Source: Hexactinellida sp. DTS-2022
Taxonomy: Eukaryota > Porifera > Hexactinellida
Assembly (NCBI GenBank): GCA_028753945.1
Contig: JAPNXP010000001.1
Span: 15,180,501 to 15,244,500, forward strand
Length of the DNA: 64,000 nucleotides
Direction: 5' to 3'
The translations under genes and the position numbers were made by a program. Under the pieces are notes generated by a model that saw only the letters and a list, made by a program, of their open reading frames with translations, had not been told where the DNA came from and did no database searches. Positions 12,707 through 26,200 of this stretch are shown here, one piece after another (positions within the stretch are counted from its first letter, which is position 1; every line of letters begins with the position of its first letter).

Positions 12707-15360
12707 TATTCTTGCACAATTAATGTACTGACGAAATTTATTATAATTAATTCCTTTTGTATTTAACTTATATACGGTTCCACTTGAATTATTGGGGTTA
12801 TCGAGTGCGCTGAATTCAAATATGATAGTGAAATTCGATTTAAATTAATAATAAGTGCAAATAATTGAACTTTATTTATTTTGCTGTACATAATAATGGT
12901 GTTAAATTATTAATTTATTAATTAAATATTTATACTAATTGGCTAAATTTCATTAATCTCAGAGATGATACAAGATAGAAACAAACTTTCAATTTATCAA
13001 TTGGTCCTTATGCCACATACCACCTATACAAGTGAGTCTTGACACCTTGAGGTGATGATGACATCGTCAAAAAAATGTATTTTTACAATTTTGTGAATTA
13101 AATAATTCGCATGGGTTGGTTGGAGTTGGGTGAATACCCAATACGCACTTTAAAAATGCTGAGTCATCACATATTATATTCTAATGAAACTTGAATATCT
13201 CTCAAATGAAGTGAGCTAAATGGAAACTTCCACCACTCTAAGGGTCGATGCCTTCTATAACACCTTTTTGAAATAATTTACACCTTCATAGTGATGATGA
13301 CATGGCGAAAAAAAAATCCAAAATTGCACCCTGTGCCGAAAGTATGTTCCTTTGGAGGCACTATCAATAAACCACCATCAAGATATAGTGCCACCAAAGG
13401 AACATGCGTCGGCACAGGGTGCAATTTTTTTAGTTATGGACCAGAAATTCGTTAAAAGTTGTTAAAAATGTGTCAAAGATTTTTAAATTAAAAATCGTTA
13501 CCCTAGATGCAAATTAGACGGTCCATACGCACCTACATGCCAAGTATCAGCCCTCAATGTATACTGGTGTGGCCAGGGCACCTGCTACGGAGAAATAAAA
13601 ATAATACAAAATTGCAGCCTGTGCCGACGCATGATCCTTTGGTGGCACTATATTTTGTTGGTTGTTTATTGATAGTGCCTCCAAAGGAACATGCTGTCGG
13701 CGCAGACTGCAATTTTGTATTTTTTTTCGCCAAGTCATCAACGCCCAAGGTGTGAAGAACCATTTGTTAATTGGTCGGTGTCACAAGGAACGATTGTTGT
13801 ATTTGAAGTTTGTTTCTATCATAAACCATCTAGAGTTTAATGCCACTCATTTATTTTGTATATTGATAATAAATTATATTATTAGTTATTTATTTTAGCA
13901 ATGTTATCCACGGTGATTTGAGTTTAGTCAACAATTTCCTTATATTATTATATTATATTTAATCCATTGTATAGTAATACTAGAATTAAATAGAAGCCAG
14001 CTGGAATTTATAAGTTGAATCAATTTAATTATCGCAAGTTGAAACAATAGTGAAAGATTTAACAAGTTAAATCAATATAATTATTACAAGTTGAAACAAT
14101 GGAATTAGATTTCACAGTTTACTGAAATTGAAGTGTGAGTAAACAAAGAAATTTCAACCTCTATTTATGGCATGAATTAAACCCATTAGCAAAATTTGTC
14201 TTTTCCCATCTGACGCAGAATTTTATGGCGATTCCTTTGGTGAAATAAAATTTGGGGGTTTTGTAAAACATTTTGTGAGTTATGGACCAGACAAATTTTA
14301 AAAGGTGTTAAAGATGTGTCTAAAATTTGTTAATCAAAAATCGTAACCCCAGGTGCAAATTAGACGGTCCCATCGCACCCACATGCCAAGTTTCAGCCCA
14401 TCAACTATAAAGCTAAGTCCAGGGCACCGTCTACAGAGAAAAAAAAGAAAAATCCAAAATTGCAGCCTGTGCCGACTCATGTTCCTTTGGTGGCACTATA
14501 TTTTGTTGGTTGTTTATTGATAGTGCCTCCAAAAGAACATGCTGTCGGCACAGAATGCAATTTTGGATTTTTTTTCGCCCAGTCATCAACGCCTCAAGGT
14601 GTCAAGAACCATTTGTTAATTGGTCCGAGGCACAAGGAACGGTAGATAAATTTGAAGTTTGTTTCTATCATAAACCATCTTGAGTTTAATGCCGTTCATT
14701 CATTATGTATTGATAATAAGTTATATTATTAGTTATTACTGTGCCGACTATACTATAGTATAGTGGCCCAGTATTGGAATCACTGCCTTTATTATTATTT
14801 TTATTATTACTGTGCCGACTATACTATAGTATAGTGGCCCAGTATTGGAATCACTGCCTTTATTATTTTTACTGTGCCGACTATACTATAGTATAGTGGC
14901 CCAGTATTGGAATCACTGCCTTTATTATTACTGTGCCGACTATACTATAGTATAGTGGCCCAGTATTGGAATCACTGCCTTTATTATTTATATTATTACT
15001 GTGCCGACTATACTATAGTATAGTGGCCCAGTATTAGAATCACTGCCTTTATTTATATTATTACTGTGCCGACTATACTATAGTATAGTGGCCCAGTATT
15101 GGAATCACTGCCTTTATTACTGTGCCGACTATACTATAGTATAGTGGCCCAGTATTAGAATCACTGCCTTTATTATTATTATTTTTATTATTATTATTAT
15201 TTCTCCGTAGCAGGTGCCCTGGCCACACCTGTATACATAGAGGGCTGAAACTTGGCATGTAGATTCGGAGTCGACGTCTAATTTGCACCTGGGGTTACGA
15301 TTTTGTATTAACAAATTTTTGACACATCTTTAACACCTTTCAAAATTTGTCTGGTCCATA
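12707..15360. repeat. Segmental duplication, copy II
   Basis: Second copy of 5,850-8,300 (offset 6,857). It holds foldbacks at 13,318, 13,608 and 14,452. Similarity continues past the palindromic block with a larger offset, because two extra palindromic units are present, and is lost near 15,364, where CTCAACAAATG replaces CTCAAAAAATG and divergence begins. Confidence 0.85.
14738..15190. repeat. Palindromic tandem block, 7 copies
   Basis: Seven tandem copies of the palindromic unit, against five in the otherwise near-identical block at 7,881-8,200. The last copies lie in TTA and TTATTA microsatellite. This is direct evidence of recent copy-number change after the segmental duplication. Confidence 0.9.
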
Positions 15361-16070
15361 ACTCAACAAATGTTTTACTAAACCCCCAATTTTTATTTCA
15401 TATTTGGATTCACCATAAAATTCTGCGTCTGATGGGAGAAGAAAATTTGTTAATATTGGTTTAATTTCTGCCATAAATGGGAGTTGAAATTCCTTTGTTT
15501 CTCAACACTTCAATTTCAATAAAACTGTGAAATTTAATTCCATTGTTTAAACTTGTAATAATTATATTGATTTAACTTGTTAAATCTTTCACTATTGTTT
15601 CAACTTGCGATAATTAAATTGATTCAACTTATAAATACCAGCTGGCTTCTATTTAATTCTAGTATTACTATACAATGGATTAAATAAAATATAATAATAT
15701 AAGGAATTTATTGACTAAACTCAAATCACCGTGGATAACATTGCTAAAATACATAACTAATAATATAATTTATTATCAATACATAATGAATGAATGGCAT
15801 TAAACTCTTGATGGTTTATGATAGAAACTAACTTCAAATTAATCTACCATTCCTTGTGACAACGACCAATTAACAAATGGTTCTTCACACCTTGGGCGTT
15901 GATGACTTGGCGGAAAAAAATCCAAAATTGCAGCCTGCGCCGACATCATGTTCCTTTGGAGGCACTATCAATAAACCACCAACAAAATATAGTGCCACCA
16001 AGGAACATGCGTCGGCACAGGGTGCAATTTTGGATTTTTTATTATTATTTTTATTATTTTTTTTTTTTTT
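15202..16070. repeat. Diverged array unit
   Basis: The unit starts as variant A and then follows the diverged branch of the family; its foldback is at about 15,919-16,032, followed by a T-rich tract at 16,036-16,070. No coding capacity beyond foldback shadows. Confidence 0.7.
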
Positions 16071-19000
16071 CTCCGTAGACGGTGCAATGGCCAGAGCTTA
16101 ATTGTTGATGGGCTGAAACTTGGCATGTAGGTGCGATGGGACCGTCTAATTTGCACCTGGGGTTACGATTTTTTATTAACAAATTTTGGACACATCTTTA
16201 ACACCTTTCAAAATTTGTCTGGTCCATAACTCAAAATATGTTTTACTAAACCCGCAAATTTTATTTCATATTTGGATTCACCGTAAAATTCTGCGTCTGA
16301 TGGGAGAAGAAATCTTTCAATAAGGGGTTTAATTTCTGCCACAAATGGGGGCTTAAATTTCTTTGTTTACTCACACTTCAGTTTCAGTAAAGTGTTAAAT
16401 CTAATTCCATTGTTTCAACTTGTAATAATTATATTGATTTAACTTGTTAAATCCTACTCTAGTGATTCAACTTGCTATAATTATATTGATTTAACTTGTG
16501 AATTCAAGCTGGCTTCTATTTTGCAATTGAAAATTAAGATTATATATTTCATAACAACGACATATTATGTGATTATATTTACTTCTGCGAGAATATAATT
16601 GCACTGTTAATATACTGACGTAATTAATTATAAATAATTCAGTTTGTATTTAACTTATATAGAAGCTTCAAATTTGTATATTAGAGGTTATCGAGTGTGC
16701 GGAATTGAAATTTGATAGATAAATTAATTAATTAATTATTTATGACAAAATAATTGAACTTAATAATTGTATGTTGACATTGAAATTGGTGTCATATTAT
16801 AAATAATATTAATAATTATTTATACTAATTAATTAAATATCATAAATCTCAGAGATCATAGAAGATAGAAACAAACTTTCAATATATCAATTGGTCCTTA
16901 TGACACGTGCCACCTATACAAGTGGGTCTTGACACCTTTAGGTGATGATGACATCGTTAAAAAAATGTGTTTTTACAATTTTGTTAATTCGATATTTAAA
17001 ATGGGTTAGTTAATGTTGGTTGATGACCCAACACCCACTTAAAAAATGCTGAGTCATTACAGATTATATTCTACTGAAACTAGAATATCTCTTTAATGAA
17101 GTGAGCTGAATGGAAACTTCCACCACTCTAAAGGGTCGTTGCCTTCTGAAACACCTTTCTGAAATAATTTAACACCTTCATAGTGATGATGACTGGGCGA
17201 AAAAAAATCCAAAATTGCACCCTGTCTGACAGCATGCTCCTTTGGAGGCACTATCAATAACCAACCAATAAAATATAGTGCCACCAAAGGAACATGCGTT
17301 GGCACAGGGTGCAATTTTGGATTTTTTTATTTCTCCGTAGCAGGTGCCCTGGCCACACCTGTATACATAGAGGGCTGAAACTTGGCATGTAGATTCGGAG
17401 TCGACGTCTAATTTGCACCTGGGGTTACGATTTTGTATTAACAAATTTTTGACACATCTTTAACACCTTTCAAAATTTGTCTGGTCCATAACTCAAAAAA
17501 TGTTTTACTAAACCCCAAAATTTTATTTCACATTTGGATTCGCCATAAAATTCTGCGTCTGATGGGAGAAGAAATTTTTCAATAAAGGGGTCAATTTCTG
17601 CCATAAATGGGGGTTGAAATTTCTTTGTTTACTGACACTTCAATTTCAGTAAAGTGTTAAATCTAATTCTATTGTTTCAACTTGTAATAATTATATTGAT
17701 TTAACTTGTTAAATCCTACTCTAGTGATTCAACTTGCTATAATTATATTGATTTAACTTGTGAATTCAAGCTGGCTTCTATTTTGCAATTGAAAATTAAA
17801 ATTATATATTTCATAACAACGACATATTATGTGATTATATTTACTTCTGCGAGAATATAATTGCACTGTTAATATACTGACGTAATTAATTATAAATAAT
17901 TCAGTTTGTATTTAACTTATATAGAAGCTTCCAATTTGTATATTAGAGGTTATCGAGTGTGCGGAATTGAAATTTGATAGATAAATTAATTAATTAATTA
18001 TTTATGACAAAATAATTGAACTTAATAATTGTATGTTGACATTGAAATTGGTGTCATATTATAAATAATATTAATAATTATTTATACTAATTAATTAAAT
18101 ATCATAAATCTCAGAGATCATAGAAGATAGAAACAAACTTTCAATATATCAATTGGTCCTTATGACACGTGCCACCTATACAAGTGGGTCTTGACACCTT
18201 GAGGTGATGATGACATCGTTAAAAAAATGTATTTTTACAATTTTGTTAATTCGACATTTAAAATGGGTTAGTTAATGTTGGTTGATGACCCAACACCCAC
18301 TTAAAAAATGTTGAGTCATTACAGATTATATTCTACTGAAACTTGAATATCTCTTTAATGAAGTGAGCTGAATGGAAACTTCCACCACTCTAAAGGGTCG
18401 TTGCCTTTTGAAACACCTTTCTGAAATAATTTAACACCTTCATAGTGATGATGACATGGCGAAAAAAAAAATCCAAAATTGCAGCCTGTGCCGACAGCAT
18501 GTTCCTTTGGAGGCACTATCAATAAACCAACAACAAAATATAGTGCCACCAAAGGATCATGCGTCGGCACAGGCTGCAATTTTGTTATTTATATTATTTT
18601 TTCTCCGTAGACGGTGCCCTGGCCAGAGCTTAATTGTTGATGGGCTGAAACTTGGGATGTAGGTGTGATGGGACCGTCTAATTTGCACCTGGGGTTACGA
18701 TTTTTTATTACCAAATTTTTGACACATCTTTAACACCTTTCAAATTTTGTCTGGTCCATAACTCAAAAAATGTTTTACTAACCCCCCAAATTTTATTTCA
18801 CATTTGGATTCGCCGTAAAATTCTGCGTCTGATGGGAGAAGAAATTTTTCAATAAAGGGATCAATTTCTGCCATCAATGGGGGTTGAAATTTCTTTGTTT
18901 ACTCACACTTCAATTTCAGTAAAACTGTGAAATCTAATTCCATTGTTTCAACTTGTAATAATTATATTGATTTAACTTGTTAAATCCTACTCTAGTGATT

Positions 19001-20285
19001 CAACTTGCTATAATTATATTGATTTAACTTGTGAATTCAAGCTGGCTTCTATTTTGCAATTGAAAATTAAAATTATATATTTCATAACAACGACATATTA
19101 TGTGATTATATTTACTTCTGCGAGAATATAATTGCACTGTTAATATACTGACGTAATTAATTATAAATAATTCAGTTTGTATTTAACTTATATAGAAGCT
19201 TCCAATTTGTATATTAGAGGTTATCGAGTGTGCGGAATTGAAATTTGATAGATAAATTAATTAATTAATTATTTATGACAAAATAATTGAACTTAATAAT
19301 TGTATGTTGACATTGAAATTGGTGTCATATTATAAATAATATTAATAATTATTTATACTAATTAATTAAATATCATAAATCTCAGAGATCATAGAAGATA
19401 GAAACAAACTTTCAATATATCAATTGGTCCTTATGACACGTGCCACCTATACAAGTGGGTCTTGACACCTTGAGGTGATGATGACATCGTTAAAAAAATG
19501 TATTTTTACAATTTTGTTAATTCGACATTTAAAATGGGTTAGTTAATGTTGGTTGATGACCCAACACCCACTTAAAAAATGTTGAGTCATTACAGATTAT
19601 ATTCTACTGAAACTTGAATATCTCTTTAATGAAGTGAGCTGAATGGAAACTTCCACCACTCTAAAGGGTCGTTGCCTTTTGAAACACCTTTCTGAAATAA
19701 TTTAACACCTTCATAGTGATGATGACATGGCGAAAAAAAAAATCCAAAATTGCAGCCTGTGCCGACAGCATGTTCCTTTGGAGGCACTATCAATAAACCA
19801 ACAACAAAATATAGTGCCACCAAAGGATCATGCGTCGGCACAGGCTGCAATTTTGTTATTTATATTATTTTTTCTCCGTAGACGGTGCCCTGGCCAGAGC
19901 TTAATTGTTGATGGGCTGAAACTTGGGATGTAGGTGTGATGGGACCGTCTAATTTGCACCTGGGGTTACGATTTTTTATTACCAAATTTTTGACACATCT
20001 TTAACACCTTTCAAATTTTGTCTGGTCCATAACTCAAAAATTGTTTTACTAACCCCCCAAATTTTATTTCACATTTGGATTCGCCGTAAAATTCTGCGTC
20101 TGATGGGAGAAGAAATTTTTCAATAAAGGGATCAATTTCTGCCATCAATGGGGGTTGAAATTTCTTTGTTTACTCACACTTCAATTTCAGTAAAACTGTG
20201 AAATCTAATTCCATTGTTTCAACTTGTAATAATTATATTGATTTAACTTGTTAAATTCTACTCTAGTGATTCAACTTGCGATAAT
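16071..20285. repeat. ~1,271-bp tandem array 2
   Basis: Unit starts at 16,071 (variant B, diverged), 17,332 (variant A), 18,602 and 19,873 (variant B); periods 1,261, 1,270 and 1,271 bp. Foldbacks at 17,209, 18,472 and 19,743. The A-B-B part matches array 1 with one B unit fewer, as expected from unequal crossing-over. Confidence 0.9.
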
Positions 20286-23200
20286 TATATTGATTTAACT
20301 TATAAATTCCAGCTGGCTTCTATTTAATTGTAGTATTACTATACAATGGATTAAATAAAATATTATAATATAAGGAATTTGTTGACTTAATTCAACTTAA
20401 CCGTGGATAACATTGCTAAAATAAATAACTAATAATATAATTTATTATCAATACATAATGAATGAATGGCTTTAACTCAAGATGGTTTATGATAGAACCG
20501 TAAGATTTACATTCCACAACAACGACAGATTAAGTGAATATATTTATTTCGGCGAGAATATTCTTGCACAATTAATGTACTGACGTAATTAATTATAATT
20601 AATTCCTTTTGTACTTAACTTATAGACGGTTCCAATTGGATTATTGGGGTTATCGAGTGCGTGGAATTCAAACATTATAGTGAAATTCAATTTAAATTAA
20701 TAATTATTGCAAATAATTGAACATAATTTATTTTGCTGTATATAATAATGGTGTTAAATAATTAATACATTTATTAAATTTTTATGCTAATTAGCTAAAT
20801 TTCATTAATCTCAGAGATGATACAAGATATAAACAAACTTTCAATTTATCAATTGGTCCTTATGCCAGGTACCACCTATACAAGTGGGTCTTGACACCTT
20901 GAGGTGACGATGACATCGTTAAAAAAATGTATTTTTGCAATTTTTTAATTCGACATTCAAAATGGGTTAGTTGGTGTTGGGTGATGACCCAACACTCACA
21001 TAAAAAATGCTGACTCATCACTTATTATATTCTACTGAAACTTGAATATCTTTGAAACGAAGTGAGCAAAATGGAAACTTCCACGACTCTAAGGGTCGTC
21101 GCCTTCTGTAACACCTTTCTGAAATAATTTAACACCTTCATAGTGATGATGATATGGCGGAAAAAAAAATCCAAAATTGCAGCCTGTGCCGAGAGCATGT
21201 TCCTATGGAGGCACTATCAATAAACCACCACCAAAATATAGTGCCACCAAAGGAACATGCGTCGGCACAGGCTGCAATTTTGGATTTTTTTTTTTCTCCG
21301 TAGCCGGTGCCCTGGCCACACCTGTATACATTGAGGGCTGAAATTTGGCATGTAGTTGCGGAGGGACCGTCTAATTTGCACCTGGGGTTACGATTTTTTA
21401 TCAAATGATTTAAACACCTATTTAAACTAATTATAGCTCATAACATGAAATAATTATTATTGAGCTTGATAAAATTTACATGTACGGATAGAGAATTAAA
21501 TTCTACACCTTTTCACAGTGCACGAATTTTTAAATTGGGTTTCGTTAGTGCCACAATAGAGTTGCAAGTTTCCTTTCTTTAATAACACTTCAGTTCCATT
21601 GAAAGTGTTAAATCTAATTCTATTGTTTCAACTTGTAATAATTATATTGATTTGACTTGTTAAATCTTATTCTAAAGTTTTAACTTGCGATAAATATATT
21701 GATTTTTTTTTTTTTTTTTTTCTCCGTAGACGGTGCCCTGGCCTGAGCTTTATAGTTGATGGGCTGAAACTTGGCATGTAGGTGCGATGGGACCGTCTAA
21801 TTTGCACCTGGGGTTACGATTTTGTATTAACAAATTTTTGACACATCTTTAACACCTTTCAAAATTTGTCTGGTCAATAACTCAAAAAATGTTTTACTAA
21901 ACCCCAAAATTTTATTTCACATTTGGATTCACCATAAAATCCTGCGTCTGATGGGGGAAGAAAACTTTTAATAAAGAGTTTTATTTCTGCCATAAATGGG
22001 GTTTGAAATTTCTTTGTTTACTCACACTTCAATTTCAGTAAAACTGTGAAATCTAATTCCATTGTTTCAACTTGTAATAATTATATTGATTTAACTTGTT
22101 AAATCTTTCACTATTGTTTCAACTTGCTACAATTATATTGATTTAACTTGTGAATTCCAGCTGGCTTCTTTTTAATTCTAGTATTACTATACAATGGATT
22201 AAATATAATATAATAATATAAGGAAATTGTTGACTAAACTCAAATCACCGTGGATAACATTGCTAAAATATATAACTAATAATATAATTTATTATCAATA
22301 CATAATGAATGAATGGCATTAAACTCTTGATGGTTTATGATAGAAACTAAATTCAAATTTATCTACCGTTCCTTGTAACTCCGACCAATTAACAAATGGT
22401 TCTTCACACCTTGGGCGTTGATGACTTGGCAAAAAAAAATACAAAATTGCAGCCTGCGCCGACAGCATGTTCCTTTGGAGGCACTATCAATAAACCACCA
22501 ACAAAATATAGTGCCACCAAAGGGACATGCGTCGGCACAGGCTCCAATTTTTTATTTTTTTATTATTTTTTCTCCGTAGACGGTGCCCTGGCAAGAGCTT
22601 AATTGTTGATGGGCTGAAACTTGGCATGTAGGTGCGATGGGACCGTCTAATTTGCACCTGGGGTTACGATTTTTGATTAACAAATTTTTGACACATCTTT
22701 AACACCTTTCAAAATTTGTCTGGTCCATAACTCAAAATATGTTTTAATAAACCCCAAAATTTTATTTCATATCTAGATTCATCTTAAAATTTTGCGTCTG
22801 ATGGGAGAAGAAAATTTGTTAAAATTGGTTTAATTTCTGCCATAAATGGGGGTTGAAATTCCTTTGTTTACTCGACACTTCAATTTCAATAAAACTGTGA
22901 AATCTAATTCCATTGTTTCAACTTGTAATAATTATATTGATTTAACTTGTTAAATCTTTCACTATTGTTTCAACTTGCGATAATTAAATTGATTCAACTT
23001 ATAAATTCCAGCTGGCTTCTATTTAATTCTAGTATTACTATACAATGGATTAAATAAATTATAATAATATAAGGAATTTGTTGACTCAACTCAAACAACC
23101 GTGGATAACATTGCTAAAATAAATTACTAATAATATAATTTATTATCAATACATAATGAATGAATGGCATTAAACTCTTGATGGTTTATGATAGAAACTA

Positions 23201-26200
23201 ACTTCAAATTTATCTACCGTTCCTTGTAACTCCGACCAATTAACAAATGGTTCTTCACACCTTGGGCGTTGATGACTTGTCGAAAAAAAATACAAAATTG
23301 CAGCATGCGCCGACAGCATGTTCCTTTGGAGGCACTATCAATAAACAACACAAAAATATAGTGCCACCAAAGGAACATGCGTCGGCACAGGCTGCAATTT
23401 TGTATTTTTTTGCAATGTTATCCACGGTGAGTGAGTTAAGTCAACAAATTCCTTATATTATATTATTATATTTAATCCATTGTATAGTAATACTATAATT
23501 AAATAGAAGCCAGCTGGAATTTATAAGTTAAATCAATATAATTATCGCAAGTTGAATCACTAGAGTAGAATTTAACAAGTTAAATCAATATAATTATTAC
23601 AAGTTGAAACAATAGAATTAGATTAAATATAATTATTACAAGTTGAAACAATAGAATTAGATTTAACAGTTTTACTGAATCTCAAGTGTGAAGAAACACA
23701 GGAGATTGGCACCCCAATTAAGGCACAAATCTAGGCCAAATTGAACATTTTTGATTTGCTAAAAGGTGTAGAATTTAATTCTCTATCCGTACATGTAAAT
23801 TTTATCAAGCTCACTATTAATTATTTAATGCTATGAGCCATAATTAGTTTAAGTAGGTGTTAAAATTATTTGATCAAAAATTTTAACCCCAGGTGCAAAT
23901 TAGACGTCGACTCCGAACCTACATGCCAAGTTTCAGCCCTCTAAGTATATAGGTGTGGCCAGGGCACCTGCTACGGAGAAATAATAAAAATAAAAAAATC
24001 CAAAATTGCAGCCTGTGCCGACGCATGTTCCTTTGGTGGCACTATATTTTGGTGGTGGTTTATTGATAGTGCCTCCAAAGGAACATGCTGTCGGCACAGG
24101 CTGCAATTTAGGATTTTTTTGCCATGTCATCATCACTATGAAGGTGTTAAATTATTTCAAAAAGGTGTTACAGAAGGCATCGACCCTTAGAGTGGTGGAA
24201 GTTTCCATTTAGTTCATATAATTTTAGAGATATTCAAGTTTGAGTAGAATATAATAGCTGATGACTCAGCATTTTTTATGTGTGTGTTGGGTCATCACCC
24301 AACATCAACTAACCCATTTTAAATATCGAATTAACAAAATTGTAAAAATTCATTTTTTTGACGATGTCATAATCACCTCAAGGTGTCAAGACCCACTTGT
24401 ATAGGTGGTACCTGGCATAAGGACCAATTGATAAATTGAAAGTTTGTTTCTATCTTGTATCATCTCTGAGATTAATGAAATTTATCTAATTAGTATAAAT
24501 ATTTAAGTTATTTATTTATTATTTAACACCATTATTATATACAGCAAAATAAATTAAGTTCAATTATTTGCAATTATTATTAATTTAAATTGAATTTCAC
24601 TATAATATTTGAATTCCACGCACTCGATAACCCCAATAATCTATTTGGAACCGTCTATAAGTTAAATACAAAATGAATTAATTATAATTAATTAAGTCAG
24701 TCATTAATTGTGCAAGAATATTCTCGCCGAAATAAATATATTCACTTAATCTGTCGTTGTTGTGGAATGTAAAATCTTAACGGTTCTATCATAAACCATC
24801 TTGTGTTTAAAGCCATTCATTCATTATGTATTGATGATAAATTATATTATTAGTTATTTATTTTAGCAATGTTATCCACGGTTAAGTTTAATTAAGTCAA
24901 CAAATTCCTTATATTATAATATTTTATTTAATCCATTGTATAGTAATACTACAATAAATAGAAGCCAGCTGGAATTCACAAGTTAAATCAATATAATTGT
25001 AGCAAGTTGAAACAATAGTGTAAGATTTAACAACTTAAATCAATATAAATATTACAAGTTGAAACAATGGAATTCGATTTCACAGTTTTACTGAAATTGA
25101 AGTGTGAGTAAACAAAGAAATTTCAACCCCCATTTATGGCAGAAATAAAACTCTTTATTAAAAGTTTTCTTCTCCCATCAGACGCAAAATTTTATGGTGA
25201 ATCCAAATATGAAATAAAATTTGGGGGTTTAGTAAAACAATTTTTGAGTTATGTACCAGACAAAATTTGAAAGGTGTTAAAGATGTGTCAAAAATTTCTT
25301 AATCAAAAATCGTGACCCCAGGTGCAAATTAGACGGTCCCTCCGCAACTACATGCCAAGTTTCAGCCCATCAACTATAAAGCTCTGGCCAGGGCACCGTC
25401 TACGGAGAAAAAATAATAATAAAAAAATCCAAAATTGCAGCCTGCCCCGACGCATGTTCCTTTGGTGGCACTATATCTTGTTGGTGGCTTATTGATAGTG
25501 CCTCCAAAGGAGCATGCTGTCAGCACAGGCTGCAATTTTGGATTTTTTTTCGCCATGTCATCATCACTATGAAGGTGTTAAAATATTTCAAAAAGGTGTT
25601 ATAGAAGGCATTGACCCTTAGAGTGGTGGAAGTTTCCATTTAGTTCACATAATTTTAGAGATATTCAAGTTTGAGTGGAATATAATAGCTGATGACTCAG
25701 CATTTTTTATGTGAGTGTTGGGTCATCACCCAACATCAACTAACCCATTTTAAATATCGAACTAACAAAATTGTAAAAACAAATTTTTTTGATGATGTCA
25801 TCATCACCTCAAGGTGTCAAGACCCATTTGTAGAGGTGTTACGTGGCATAAGGATCAATTGATAAATTGGAAGTTTGTTTCTATCTTATTTGATTTCTGA
25901 GATTTATGATATTTAATTAATTAGTATAAATAATAATTAATATTATATATAATTTAACACCAATTTCAATGTCAACTTACAATTATTAAGTTAAATTATT
26001 TTGTCATGAATAATTAATTAATTAATTTGGTTATCAAATTTCTATTCCGCACTCTCGATAACCCCTAATAAACAAATTATAAGCATCTATATAAGTAATA
26101 TACTGACTGAATTAATTATAATTAACTACGTCAGTATATTAACAGTACAATAATATTCTCGCAGAAGTAAATATATTCACATAATCTGTCGTTGTTGTGA

